A stretch of DNA of 64,000 nt from Hymenobacter nivis (GTDB lineage Bacteria > Bacteroidota > Bacteroidia > Cytophagales > Hymenobacteraceae), in the NCBI RefSeq assembly GCF_003149515.1, contig NZ_CP029145.1, positions 1,922,001 to 1,986,000 on the forward strand. Direction: 5' to 3'. Position 1 is the first letter of the stretch. The number at the start of each line of letters is the position of its first letter. Position numbers and translations under genes: made by a program. Under the pieces are notes generated by a model. That model had not been told where the DNA came from and ran no database searches. It was given only the letters and a program-made list of their open reading frames with translations. Positions 8,439 to 17,557 of this stretch are shown in pieces.

Positions 8439-8562
8439 TAGCGCGCGTTTGGCAGCTTGCGCCTTGTCGTCAGGAAAAACAAGCGGCGGCTGGTCAACCG
8501 GTCGGCCGGCCGAAAAAGCCGGCGGACCGGACCAGGCACGGACCTAAAAACTGCGCCAGGTT
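8439..8562. mobile_element. MITE-like element remnant, same family as 1740 and 58869
   Basis: The left end TAGCGCGCGTTTGGCAGC and right part CACGGACCTAAAAACTGCGCC resemble the IS630-type ends at 58869. The core GGTCAACCGGTCGGCCGGCC, GAAAAAGCCGGCGGACCGG is nearly identical to that copy (58952-59000). It is non-coding. Confidence 0.6.
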
Positions 8563-8711
8563 GCTGCCCAGCGCCTTCACCGCCGCCGCCGCCAATTACC
8601 CCAACCCCGCCGGCCAGGCCGTGCGCCTTATCGTACCTGGCGGTTGGCGTGTACCTGCTGCAAGGGCGGGGCCCCAGCAAACCTACGCGAGCCGCCTGCT
8701 GAAGCAGTGAG

Positions 8712-8806
8712 GCCATAGCGTGGCCACTGCGAATTCGCGGCACTCGCTTCGTCCTGGCGATAATCGTTTGGCGCCCGCTCAAGCTCGCGAATGCATAGCG
8801 GCTGCG
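8712..8806. repeat. Degenerate family B palindrome
   Basis: The segments GCGAATTCGCGG and CTCGCTTCGTCCTGGCGATA match the internal part of family B elements (compare 20330-20360 and 61085). The outer arms are poorly preserved. The rest of 8370-8987 has no recognisable gene. Confidence 0.5.
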
Positions 8807-8987
8807 CTACGGCCAAAAAGCTCCGGCTGTCCAACGCACCGCTTTTTGCGTCCCGGAGCCCCGGCGCCGTGCAACCCCGGGGCCCTGGCACCCACCTTTA
8901 AAACGACCCATCGTAAAAAAAGCGGCAACAAAATCGCATTTCCGTTCTACTTTGCGGCGGCGACCGCATTCATTTCTGCTTCATTCT

Positions 8988-10643
8988 GTGAAAAGACGCG
9001 ACTTTGTGGGCCTAACCGGCCTGGCCGCCGGGGCCCTGTTCCTACCCGGCTTCCCCTCCCTCGGCGGCACGCCCGTCGACCCCGCCCGCCTGCTGGAACC
9101 GGGCCTGGACGTGGCCCAGAAAAAGCGCCTGGCCGACGCCGGCCTGAACGCCGCCAAGGCCGCCGGCGCTACCTACGCCGACGTGCGTATCGGGCGCTAC
9201 CTCAACCAAAGCATTTTTACGCGCGAAAAGCAGGTGCAGAACCTGGCCAGCGGCGAGAGCTTCGGGGCCGGCGTGCGCGTGATTGCCGGCGGCACCTGGG
9301 GCTTTGCCGCCACCAACGATGTGAGCGACGCCGGCCTGGCCAAGGCTGCCCAACTGGCCGTGCAAATGGCCAAGGCCAACAGCAAGGTGCAGAAGGAAAA
9401 GGTGCAGCTCGCGCCCCAAAAAGGCTACGGCGAGGTGAGCTGGAAAACGCCCATTCAGCAAAACGCCTTCGAGGTACCCATCAGGCAGAAGGTGGAATTG
9501 CTGCTGGCCGCCAACGCCGCAGCCCTCGACAACGGCGCGTCGTTCGTGAACTCGTCGCTGTTCCAAATCAATGAGCAGAAGTACTTTGCCAGCACCGACG
9601 GCTCGTATATCGACCAGGATATTCACCGCATCTGGCCTACGTTCAGCGTCACGGCCATCGACAAAACTACCGGCAAGTTCCGCTCGCGCGATGCACTGAG
9701 CGCGCCCATGGGCCTGGGCTACGAGTACCTCACGCCCAAGGCCGTAGACCAAATTGCCGGGGCCGCCGGCACGGGCCTGATTGGGTACAAAAACAGCTAC
9801 GACATCCTCGCCGACGCCGCCCTGGCCGCTAAGCAGGTGCGGGAAAAACTGACCGCCAAGAGCGTGGCGCCCGGCAAGTACGACCTCGTGCTCGACCCCA
9901 ACCACCTGGGCCTGACCATTCACGAAAGCATCGGACACCCACTCGAACTCGACCGCGTGCTGGGCTACGAGGCCAACTACGCTGGCACCTCGTTTGCCAC
10001 CATCGACAAGTGGAAGGCGGGCAATTTCCAGTATGGCTCGAAGCAGGTCAACATCGTAGCCGACAAGCTGCAACCCGGCTCGCTGGGGGCCGTGGGCTAC
10101 GACGACGAGGGCGTAAAAACCAAGCGCTGGGACCTCATCAAGAACGGCGTGCTGGTGAACTACGAGAAAATCCGCGACCAGGCCTATATCCTCGGCCAAA
10201 CCGAGTCGGACGGCTGCTGCTATGCCGACTCGTGGGGCAGCGTGCAGTTCCAACGGATGCCCAACGTGAGCCTGGAACCGGGTGCCGCCAAAATGAGCGT
10301 GGACGACATGATCAAGGGTGTGGAGAAGGGCGTGTACATCGCCGGGCGCGGCTCGTATTCCATTGACCAGCAGCGCTACAACTTCCAGTTTGGGGGCCAG
10401 GTATTCTACGCCATCGAAAAGGGCCAGATTGCGGGCATGATTGAGGACGTGGCCTACCAGGCCAACACGCGAGAGTTCTGGAACTCGTGCGCCGCGGTCT
10501 GCGACCAGTCCGACTACCGCCTGTTCGGCTCGTTTTTCGACGGCAAAGGCCAGCCCTCACAGGTATCGGCCGTAAGCCACGGCTCGGCCACCGCCCGCTT
10601 CAACGGCGTGAACGTCATCAACACGGCCCGCAAGCTGGGATGA
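8988..10643 (+). CDS. TldD-like metalloprotease with twin-arginine signal (copy 1)
   Basis: The 551-residue protein begins with a twin-arginine signal (KRRDFVGLTGLAAGALFLP), so export in folded form is predicted. The body is a TldD-type domain with the zinc motif HESIGH (HExxxH; H312, E313, H317), followed by PLELDRVLGYEA and the conserved DGCCYADSWG. TldD works with the partner TldE as a heteromeric protease on unfolded peptides, which in E. coli includes microcin B17 maturation. The GTG at 8988 is the start because it aligns exactly with the ATG start of copy 3. A second TldD copy follows 137 bp downstream. Cytoplasmic TldD of E. coli lacks such a signal, so an extracytoplasmic role is inferred. 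Confidence 0.87.
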   Translation: MKRRDFVGLTGLAAGALFLPGFPSLGGTPVDPARLLEPGLDVAQKKRLADAGLNAAKAAGATYADVRIGRYLNQSIFTREKQVQNLASGESFGAGVRVIAGGTWGFAATNDVSDAGLAKAAQLAVQMAKANSKVQKEKVQLAPQKGYGEVSWKTPIQQNAFEVPIRQKVELLLAANAAALDNGASFVNSSLFQINEQKYFASTDGSYIDQDIHRIWPTFSVTAIDKTTGKFRSRDALSAPMGLGYEYLTPKAVDQIAGAAGTGLIGYKNSYDILADAALAAKQVREKLTAKSVAPGKYDLVLDPNHLGLTIHESIGHPLELDRVLGYEANYAGTSFATIDKWKAGNFQYGSKQVNIVADKLQPGSLGAVGYDDEGVKTKRWDLIKNGVLVNYEKIRDQAYILGQTESDGCCYADSWGSVQFQRMPNVSLEPGAAKMSVDDMIKGVEKGVYIAGRGSYSIDQQRYNFQFGGQVFYAIEKGQIAGMIEDVAYQANTREFWNSCAAVCDQSDYRLFGSFFDGKGQPSQVSAVSHGSATARFNGVNVINTARKLG

Positions 10644-10780
10644 GTGAATGGGTGAAGATGTGGAGATTAGGGCCCCGGGCCGTCATGCTCATCTGGCGTC
10701 CTCCACATTTTCACATTCTTCCACCTCCCCCGCATTCCCCCACATTTTCACATTCCTCACATTTTAAAAATCCTACCCTT
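10644..10780. repeat. Spacer with half-palindrome and partial family A sequence
   Basis: GTGAAGATGTGGAGATT (10652-10668) is partly complementary to repeated CCACATTTTCACATTC (10739-10754). In between, GCCGTCATGCTCATCTGGCG (10680) equals the left end of the 16098 palindrome without its right arm. The spacer is probably a decayed hairpin. Confidence 0.5.
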
Positions 10781-12436
10781 TTGAAAAGACGTGACTTTGT
10801 GGGACTTACCGGCCTGGCGGCCGGGGCCCTGTTTTTGCCCAGCATCCCCGGCTTCGGCCACGGGCTGCTCGTGGACCCCGCGCAGCTGCTGGAGCCGGGC
10901 CTGGACGTGGCCCAGAAGAAGCGCCTGGCCGACGCCGGCCTGAACGCGGCCAAGGCTGCCGGCGCCACTTACGCTGATGTGCGCATCGGCCGCTACCTCA
11001 ACCAGGGCATCTTCACGCGCGAAAAGCAGGTGCAGAACATCCTGAGCAGCGAGAGCTTCGGGGTGGGCGTGCGCGTGATTGCCAACGGCACCTGGGGCTT
11101 TGCGGCCACGAATGATGTGAGCGACGCCGGCCTGGCTAAAGCCGCCCAGCTGGCCGTGGCCATCGCCAAGGCCAACAGCAAGGTGCAGAAGGTCCAGGTA
11201 CAGCTCGCGCCGCAAAAGGGTTTTGGAGAGGTGAGCTGGAAGGCCCCGATTCAGCAAAACGCCTTCGAGGTGCCCATCAAGCAGAAGGTGGACTTGCTGC
11301 TGGCCGCCAACGCCGCGGCCCTCGACAACGGCGCCAACTTCGTGAACTCGGCCCTGTTCCAGGTGAACGAGCAGAAGTATTTTGCCAGCACCGATGGCTC
11401 GTACATCGATCAGGACATCCAGCGCATCTGGCCCACGTTCTCCGTCACGGCCATCGACAAGGCCAGCGGCAAGTTCCGCTCGCGCCAGAGCCTGAGCGTG
11501 CCCATGGGCCTGGGCTACGAGTACCTCACGCCCAAGGCGGCCGATAAGATTGCGGGGCCCGCGGGCTCCGACGTTATCGGCTACAAAAACAGCTACGACA
11601 TTCTGGAGGACGCCACCCGCGCCGCCAAGCAGGTGAAGGAAAAGCTGACCGCCAAAAGCGTGACGCCGGGCAAGTACGACCTCGTGCTCGACCCGCACCA
11701 CCTGGGCCTCACCATCCACGAGAGCGTGGGCCACCCCCTCGAACTGGACCGCGTGCTGGGCTACGAGGCCAACTTTGCGGGCACCAGCTTCGCTACGCTG
11801 GCATGGAAGGCCAAGGGCCTACCCTACGGCTCGAAGCAGATGAACATTGTGGCCGACAAGCTCCAACCCGGCTCGCTGGGGGCCGTGGGCTGGGACGACG
11901 AGGGCGTAAAAACCAAGGAGTGGAACCTGATTGAGCAGGGCAAGCTGGTGAACTACGAGAAAATCCGCGACCAGGCAGCCATGGTGGGCCAGAAGGAATC
12001 AGACGGCTGCTGCTACTCACAGTCGTGGGAGGACGTGCAGTTCCAGCGCATGCCCAACGTGAGCCTCAAGCCCGGGGCCGCTAAGCTGAGCGTGGACGAG
12101 ATGGTGAGCAAGATCGACAAAGGCATCTACATCGCCGGCAACGGCTCGTTCAGCATCGACCAGCAGCGCTACAACTTCCAGTTCGGGGGCCAGGTGTTCT
12201 ACGCCATCGAGAAGGGCAAAATCACGGGCATGCTCGAAGACGTGGCCTACCAGGCCAACACCCAGGAGTTCTGGGGTTCGCTGGCCGCCACCTGCGACCA
12301 GTCGGACTACCGCTTCGCGGGCTTCTTCAATGACGGCAAGGGCCAGCCCTCGCAAAGCTCAGCCGTGAGCCACGGCTCGGCCACCTCGCGCTTCAACGCC
12401 GTGAACGTGATTAACACCGGCCGCAAGCTGGGATGA
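10781..12436 (+). CDS. TldD-like metalloprotease with twin-arginine signal (copy 2)
   Basis: This 551-residue paralogue of the preceding gene is very similar throughout. It has the same twin-arginine start (KRRDFVGLTGL) and zinc motif HESVGH (from residue 313), followed by PLELDRVLGYEA. Start selection: the aligned start is a TTG at 10781. No ATG in this frame would retain the signal, and the long upstream extension is intergenic sequence. The three paralogues thus use GTG, TTG and ATG. The gene is followed by a palindromic spacer interrupted by a broken four-helix-bundle gene, then by a TldE-like gene. It presumably pairs with one of the TldE-like proteins. Confidence 0.86.
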   Translation: MKRRDFVGLTGLAAGALFLPSIPGFGHGLLVDPAQLLEPGLDVAQKKRLADAGLNAAKAAGATYADVRIGRYLNQGIFTREKQVQNILSSESFGVGVRVIANGTWGFAATNDVSDAGLAKAAQLAVAIAKANSKVQKVQVQLAPQKGFGEVSWKAPIQQNAFEVPIKQKVDLLLAANAAALDNGANFVNSALFQVNEQKYFASTDGSYIDQDIQRIWPTFSVTAIDKASGKFRSRQSLSVPMGLGYEYLTPKAADKIAGPAGSDVIGYKNSYDILEDATRAAKQVKEKLTAKSVTPGKYDLVLDPHHLGLTIHESVGHPLELDRVLGYEANFAGTSFATLAWKAKGLPYGSKQMNIVADKLQPGSLGAVGWDDEGVKTKEWNLIEQGKLVNYEKIRDQAAMVGQKESDGCCYSQSWEDVQFQRMPNVSLKPGAAKLSVDEMVSKIDKGIYIAGNGSFSIDQQRYNFQFGGQVFYAIEKGKITGMLEDVAYQANTQEFWGSLAATCDQSDYRFAGFFNDGKGQPSQSSAVSHGSATSRFNAVNVINTGRKLG

Positions 12437-12930
12437 TTTTTAATGTGAAAATGCGGAAAATATGGCAATGTGATGGGCACAACGGCTGACCTGATGGATA
12501 ATAACGCCGCGAAAGCTGATAACCCGGTAGTGCGGCTTTCCTTCGAGCTGGCCCTGGCGGTATTGGCCTATGTGGAGGAGCTGGAAGCCGGGCGGCGCTA
12601 CGTAGTGGCTCGCCAGCTGCTACGGTGCGGCACTTCGGTGGGCGCCAACGTGGGCGAGGCCAGCACGCTGAGAGCCGGGCCGACTTCATCCACAAGTGCA
12701 AAGTGGCCGCCAAGGAAGCCGAAGAAACCGACTACTGGCTTCAGCTCTGCCAGCACGCGCCCAATTATCCCAGCCCCGCCCACTCAGCTCACCGAAACGC
12801 TGCTGAGCGTGCGCCGCTTGCTGGCCCGCATCATCATCTCCAGCAAAGCCAACGCCACCTGAGGGCCCACCATTTCCCCATTTCTGCATTTCCACATTTT
12901 CCACATCTGCACATCTTCACATTTTATAAA
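12437..12930. repeat. Split palindromic spacer with an inserted gene between its arms
   Basis: The left arm region AATGTGAAAATGCGGAAAAT (12442-12461) is complementary in large part to CATTTCTGCATTTCCACATT and ATCTTCACATTTTATAAAAT (12880-12931). The four-helix-bundle pseudogene occupies the interval, as if inserted into the loop. The style matches the palindromes between other genes of this cluster. Confidence 0.6.
12473..12862 (+). pseudogene. Four-helix-bundle (S23/IVP-like) protein, two frameshifts
   Basis: The N-terminal part SFELALAVLAYVEELEAG, ARQLLRCGTSVGANVGEAS is typical of the four-helix-bundle family first noticed in 23S rRNA intervening sequences. After about 12665 the family sequence continues in the -1 frame (SRADFIHKCKVAAKEAEETD, YWLQLCQHAPNYP). 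It returns to the first frame near 12780 (LTETLLSVRRLLARIIISSK). Two compensating shifts could be real decay or two sequencing errors. The gene is about 125 residues when reconstructed, the normal family length. It lies between tldD and tldE genes, inside a palindromic spacer, and no role with them is evident. Start codons GTG 12470, ATG 12473 or ATG 12494 are possible. Confidence 0.75.
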
Positions 12931-14265
12931 ATGGCCATCATTTCCAAAGACGACGCCCAGACCATCCTCAAAAAGGTGCTGAGCTTTAGCACCGCCGACG
13001 AGTGCGAGGCCAACCTCAGCGGCTCGCTGGAGGGCAACGTGCGCTCGGCGCGCAACGCCATCAGCACCTCCGGCATCACCGACAACGTGTCGCTGGCCGT
13101 TACCTCATACTTCGGCCGGCGCAGCGGCGTGGCCACCTGCAACCAGTTCGACGACGCCACCCTGCGCCGCTGCGTGCAGCGGGCCGAGGAAATTGCCCGC
13201 CTCGCCCCCGAAAGCCCCGAGTACCTGCCCCTGCTGGGGCCCCAGAGCTACGCGGCCTCGCCCCTGTCGTTCGCGCCGGCCACCGCCGCCATCACCCCCG
13301 ACTACCGGGCCAAGCAGATGGCGACGAGTATGCAGTATTGCGACACCAAAAAGCTGAGCTCGGCCGGGTTCCTCAACGATTCGGCGGGCTTCGTAGCCAA
13401 GCGCAACAGCAAGGGCCTGGAGGCCTACCAGCAAGTGTCGAACGTGGCGTTTTCCATCACCGTGCGCACGCCCGACGGCACCGGCTCGGGCTACGCCGCA
13501 GCCGACTACACCGACGCCGGCAAGTTCGACGCCGCGCGCATGACCAAGGTAGCGGCCGACAAGGCCGCCGCCTCGATGGGCGCCAAGGCCATCGAGCCGG
13601 GCAAGTACACCGTTATTCTGGAGCCCAACGCGCTGGTGTCGAACTCCGACGCCTCGCTGCTGGGGGCCCTGATGCGCTCGTTCGACGCGCGCTCGGCCGA
13701 CGAGGGGCGCAGCTTCCTGAGTAAGAAGGGCGGCGGCAACCGCAAGGGCGAGAAGCTGTTCGACGAGAAGGTAACCATCTACTCCGACCCGCTGAACCCC
13801 GAAATTGCCGACCTCACGTTCAGCGGCGACGGCCGCCCGCAGCAGCGCACTACCTGGATTGAGAAGGGCGTGGTGAAGAACCTGTACTCGTCGCGCTACT
13901 GGGCCCAGAAGGCCGGCATTCCCGACCTGCCTAGCCCCGGCGGCTTCATCATGGAAGGCGGCACCCAAAGCACCGCCGACCTCATCAAAGGCACGGCCAA
14001 GGGTATTCTGGTCACGCGCCTGTGGTACATCCGCCCCGTCGACCCGCAAACGCTGCTTTATACGGGCCTCACGCGCGACGGAACCTTCTACATCGAGAAC
14101 GGCCGAATCAAGTTCCCGGTGAAGAACTTCCGCTTCAACGAGAGCCCGGTCATCATGCTCAACAACCTGGAGGCCATCGGCAAGCCCGTGCGCCTGGCCG
14201 GCAACCTGATTCCGCCGCTGAAAATCCGCGACTTCACCTTCACCAGCCTGTCGGACGCCGTGTAG
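12931..14265 (+). CDS. TldE/PmbA-like protein (copy 1)
   Basis: The 444-residue protein aligns in outline with the TldD family (EPGKYTVILEPNAL, GILVTRLWYIRPVDPQTLLY, SPVIMLNNLEAIG) but lacks the HExxxH zinc motif. This is the known distinction of TldE/PmbA, the non-catalytic partner of TldD. No signal peptide is present, unlike the TldD-like neighbours, so the partners would have to meet by co-export or the pair does not form as in E. coli. The start ATG at 12931 lies right after the AT-rich palindrome arm. The C-terminal part GLTRDGTFYIENGRIKFP is typical of the family. Confidence 0.85.
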   Translation: MAIISKDDAQTILKKVLSFSTADECEANLSGSLEGNVRSARNAISTSGITDNVSLAVTSYFGRRSGVATCNQFDDATLRRCVQRAEEIARLAPESPEYLPLLGPQSYAASPLSFAPATAAITPDYRAKQMATSMQYCDTKKLSSAGFLNDSAGFVAKRNSKGLEAYQQVSNVAFSITVRTPDGTGSGYAAADYTDAGKFDAARMTKVAADKAAASMGAKAIEPGKYTVILEPNALVSNSDASLLGALMRSFDARSADEGRSFLSKKGGGNRKGEKLFDEKVTIYSDPLNPEIADLTFSGDGRPQQRTTWIEKGVVKNLYSSRYWAQKAGIPDLPSPGGFIMEGGTQSTADLIKGTAKGILVTRLWYIRPVDPQTLLYTGLTRDGTFYIENGRIKFPVKNFRFNESPVIMLNNLEAIGKPVRLAGNLIPPLKIRDFTFTSLSDAV

Positions 14266-14269
14266 AACG

Positions 14270-14323
14270 ACTGTAGCGCGGACTACAACCAAAGGTCAGC
14301 GAAGCTAAAATCCGCGCTACAGT
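14270..14323. repeat. Family B palindrome
   Basis: The arms ACTGTAGCGCGGA (14270-14282) and TCCGCGCTACAGT (14311-14323) are perfect complements. The loop is GC-moderate. It sits 4 bp after the tldE stop codon and may act as a terminator or attenuator before the next tldD gene. Confidence 0.8.
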
Positions 14324-14432
14324 GGCGTTGCTTTACTAAACGTCCTGCCTGGGGGCCCCTGGGTGAGACGTTTTTCTGTCATTTTGCGCCCCTTCCACTG
14401 AATAGCAATTTTTCTATCTTTTCTTTACCGCT

Positions 14433-16085
14433 ATGAAAAGACGCGACTTTATGGGCTTGAGCGGCCTTGCCGCCGGGGCCCTGTTTTTACCCAGCCTGCC
14501 CGGCTTCGGCCACGCCCTTGTGGACCCCGCCCGCCTGCTGGAGCCGGGGGCCGACGTGGCCCAGAAAAAGCGCCTGGCCGACGTAGCCCTCAACGCCGCT
14601 AAGAGCGCCGGGGCCGGCTACGCTGATGTGCGCATCGGCCGCTACCTCAACCAGTACGTGTTCACCCGCGAGAAGCAGGTGCAGAACATCGTGAGCACCG
14701 AGAGCTACGGCGTGGGCATCCGGGTGCTGGTGGCGGGCTGCTGGGGCTTCGCCTCGACCAGCCTGGTGACCCCCGACAGCATTGCCGCCACCGCCCAGCT
14801 GGCCGTGGCCATTGCCAAGGCCAACCACCTGGTGCAGAAGGAGCCCGTGCAGCTGGCTGCCCAGGCCGGCTACGGCGAGGTGAGCTGGAAAACGCCCATC
14901 CAGCAGAACGCCTTCGAGGTACCCATCAAGCAGAAGGTGGACTTGCTGCTGGAAGCCAACGCCCGGGCCCTGGACGCGGGCGCCAACTACATCGGCACCA
15001 GCCTATTCCAGGTGAACGAGCAGAAATATTTTGCCAGCACCGACGGTTCGTACATCGACCAGGACGTGCACCGCATCTGGCCCACGTTCAGCGTCACAGC
15101 CATCGACAAGACCACCGGCAAGTTCCGCTCGCGCGAAGCCCTTAGCTCGCCCATGGGCCTGGGCTACGAGTACCTCACGCCCAGCGCCGCCGAGCAGGTG
15201 GCGGGCCCCGCCGGCACCGAGCTGGTGGGCTATAAGCAGCGCTACGACATCCTGGCCGACGCCGCGCTGGCCGGCAAGCAGGCCAAGCAAAAACTCACCA
15301 CCAAATCGGTGACGCCGGGCAAGTACGACCTTGTGCTTGACCCCAGCCACCTGGGCCTCACCATCCACGAGAGCGTGGGCCACCCGCTGGAGCTGGACCG
15401 CGTGCTGGGCTACGAAGCCAACTACGCGGGCACTTCGTTCGCCACTTTGGCATGGAAAGCCAAGGGCCTGCCCTACGGCTCGAAGCAGGTCAACATCGTG
15501 GCCGATAAGCTGCAACCGGGCTCCGTGGGCGCCGTGGGCTACGACGACGAAGGCGTGAAAACCGGCCGCTGGGACCTCATCAAGGAAGGGAAGCTGGTGA
15601 ACTACGAGAAGATCCGCGACCAGGCGCACATCGTGGGCCAAAAGGCCTCCGACGGCTGCTGCTACGCCGATTCGTGGAGCAGCGTGCAGTTCCAGCGCAT
15701 GCCCAACGTGAGCTTGCAACCCGGCGCGGCCAAGCTCAGCGTCGACGACATGATTAAGGGCGTCGACAAGGGCATTTATATCGCCGGAGCAGGCTCATTC
15801 TCCATTGATCAGCAGCGGTTTAACTTCCAGTTCGGCGGCCAGATGTTCTACGCCATCGAGAAGGGCCAGATTACGGGGCCCCTGGAAGACGTGGCCTACC
15901 AGTCGAACACCCAGGAATTCTGGGGCGCCTGCCACTCGGTATGCGACCAGTCGGACTACCGCCTGTTCGGCACCTTCTTCGACGGCAAGGGCCAGCCGGC
16001 CCAGATTTCGGCCGTGAGCCACGGCTCGGCCACCACCCGCTTCAACGGCGTGAACGTCATCAACACGGCCCGCAAGATTGGATAA
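14433..16085 (+). CDS. TldD-like metalloprotease with twin-arginine signal (copy 3)
   Basis: The 550-residue protein starts at an ATG with KRRDFMGLSGLAAGALFLP, a twin-arginine signal, and has HESVGH (from residue 312) as zinc motif. The body is close to copies 1 and 2 (for example QNAFEVPIKQKVDLLL and YFASTDGSYIDQD in all three). It is followed, after a 39-bp-arm hairpin, by the second TldE-like gene, giving a tldD-tldE pair. Its start codon anchors the starts of the other two copies. TATCTTTTC about 20 bp upstream resembles a -7 box, so this pair may be transcribed separately. Confidence 0.88.
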   Translation: MKRRDFMGLSGLAAGALFLPSLPGFGHALVDPARLLEPGADVAQKKRLADVALNAAKSAGAGYADVRIGRYLNQYVFTREKQVQNIVSTESYGVGIRVLVAGCWGFASTSLVTPDSIAATAQLAVAIAKANHLVQKEPVQLAAQAGYGEVSWKTPIQQNAFEVPIKQKVDLLLEANARALDAGANYIGTSLFQVNEQKYFASTDGSYIDQDVHRIWPTFSVTAIDKTTGKFRSREALSSPMGLGYEYLTPSAAEQVAGPAGTELVGYKQRYDILADAALAGKQAKQKLTTKSVTPGKYDLVLDPSHLGLTIHESVGHPLELDRVLGYEANYAGTSFATLAWKAKGLPYGSKQVNIVADKLQPGSVGAVGYDDEGVKTGRWDLIKEGKLVNYEKIRDQAHIVGQKASDGCCYADSWSSVQFQRMPNVSLQPGAAKLSVDDMIKGVDKGIYIAGAGSFSIDQQRFNFQFGGQMFYAIEKGQITGPLEDVAYQSNTQEFWGACHSVCDQSDYRLFGTFFDGKGQPAQISAVSHGSATTRFNGVNVINTARKIG

Positions 16086-16097
16086 TTTTTTTAGGCG

Positions 16098-16204
16098 GTC
16101 ATGCTCATCTGGCGTCCGCGCAGCCGAAGCATCTCTCTCGCTGACTAATTAATTACTACTTCGGGAGAGATGCTTCGGCTGCGCGGACGCCAGATGAGCA
16201 TGAC
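16098..16204. repeat. Family A palindrome with perfect 39-bp arms
   Basis: The arms 16098-16136 (beginning GTCATGCTCATCTGGCGTCC) and 16166-16204 are perfect complements, separated by 29 bp. This variant has an extra CATCTGGCGTCCGC block inside the usual family A sequence. It lies 12 bp after a tldD stop codon and 27 bp before the tldE start. Confidence 0.9.
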
Positions 16205-16231
16205 GTTCTACCCTTTAGCATTTAAGAAATC

Positions 16232-17557
16232 ATGCCCATTCTTTCCCAAACCGATGCCCAGGCCCTGCTCAAGCAAGTGCTGGGCTACAGCACGGCCGAC
16301 GAGTGCGAGGCCTCGCTGAACGGCAGTACCACCGGCAACATCCGCTATGCCCGTAACGGCGTGAGTACGGCCGGCGCCCAGGACACCATTTCGCTGGCCG
16401 TGGAGGCGCGCTTCGGCAAGCGCAGCGGCACCGCCACCTGCAACGAATTTGACGAGGCCACCCTACGCCGCTGCGTACAGCGAGCCGAGGAAATTGCCCG
16501 CCTCGCCCCCGAAAGCCCCGAATACGTGTCGTTGCTGGGGGCCCAAACCTACCTCAAGCCGCCCTCGGCCGCGCCCACGGTGCTCGCGCCCGCCGCCCGC
16601 GCCCAGGCCGCGGCCGACAGCATCAACCTGTGCGTGGCCAAAAACCTGACCGCCGCGGGCTTTCTCGACGGCGGCACCAGCTTCCGGGCCTTGCGCAACA
16701 ACAAGGGCATGGACGCCTACCAGCAGTCGACCAACACCAACTTTTCGGTGACGGTGCGCACCACCGACGGCCGTGGCTCGGGCTACGCCATTGCCGACGT
16801 GACGGACGCCGCCAAGCTGAATACCAAGGCCCTGACGCAGCGTGCGGCCGACAAAGCCGCCGGCTCGCTCAACGCCAAGGCCATCGAGCCGGGCAAGTAC
16901 ACCGTTATCCTGGAGCCGGCCGCGCTGATGGCTGGCGACGACCTTTCGCTGCTCGGCGGCATGCTGTTTGGCATGGACGCGCGCTCGGCCGACGAGGGCC
17001 GCAGCTTCCTGAGCAAGAAGGGCGGCGGCAACCGCAAGGGTGAGAAACTGTTCGACGACAAGGTGACCATCTATTCCGACCCCATGAACGCGGAGGTGCC
17101 CGGCAACGCCTTCGACGGTGACGGCCTGCCCACGCAGCGCATGAGTTGGGTGGAGAAGGGCGTGGTAAAAAACCTGCTCTACTCGCGCTACTGGGCCCAG
17201 AAAAACAACGTGCCCGCCACGGCTTTCCCCGGCGGCTTCATCATGAGCGGCGGCACGCAAAGCACCGCCGAGCTCATTAAGGGCACCGCCAAGGGCATCT
17301 TAATCACGCGCTTGTGGTACATTCGCGAGGTCGACCCGCAGACGCTGCTCTACACCGGCCTCACCCGCGACGGCACGTTTTACATTGAAAACGGGGCCAT
17401 CAAGTTCCCCATCAAGAATATGCGCTTTAACGAGAGCCCCATCATCATGCTCAACAACCTGGAGGCTATCGGCCGGCCCCAGCGCCTGGCCGGCTGCTTG
17501 GTGCCGCCCCTGAAAATCAGGGACTTCACCTTTACCAGCTTATCGGATGCGGTTTAA
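16232..17557 (+). CDS. TldE/PmbA-like protein (copy 2)
   Basis: The 441-residue paralogue of the gene at 12931 shares ADECEASLNGS, KKGGGNRKGEKLFDDKVTIY and LWYIREVDPQTLLYTGL. It also lacks HExxxH and a signal peptide. It is the last gene of the five-gene cluster and is convergent with the PorT-like gene. A perfect hairpin begins within its stop codon. Function as the non-catalytic partner of the adjacent TldD copy 3 is inferred from gene order. Confidence 0.85.
   Translation: MPILSQTDAQALLKQVLGYSTADECEASLNGSTTGNIRYARNGVSTAGAQDTISLAVEARFGKRSGTATCNEFDEATLRRCVQRAEEIARLAPESPEYVSLLGAQTYLKPPSAAPTVLAPAARAQAAADSINLCVAKNLTAAGFLDGGTSFRALRNNKGMDAYQQSTNTNFSVTVRTTDGRGSGYAIADVTDAAKLNTKALTQRAADKAAGSLNAKAIEPGKYTVILEPAALMAGDDLSLLGGMLFGMDARSADEGRSFLSKKGGGNRKGEKLFDDKVTIYSDPMNAEVPGNAFDGDGLPTQRMSWVEKGVVKNLLYSRYWAQKNNVPATAFPGGFIMSGGTQSTAELIKGTAKGILITRLWYIREVDPQTLLYTGLTRDGTFYIENGAIKFPIKNMRFNESPIIMLNNLEAIGRPQRLAGCLVPPLKIRDFTFTSLSDAV

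Noticed and set aside
9042..10253. Long minus-strand open frame opposite tldD copy 1 (similar ones at 10757-11734 and 13105-14292)
   Set aside because: These are antisense shadows of conserved TldD/TldE genes. Their repetition only mirrors the paralogy.
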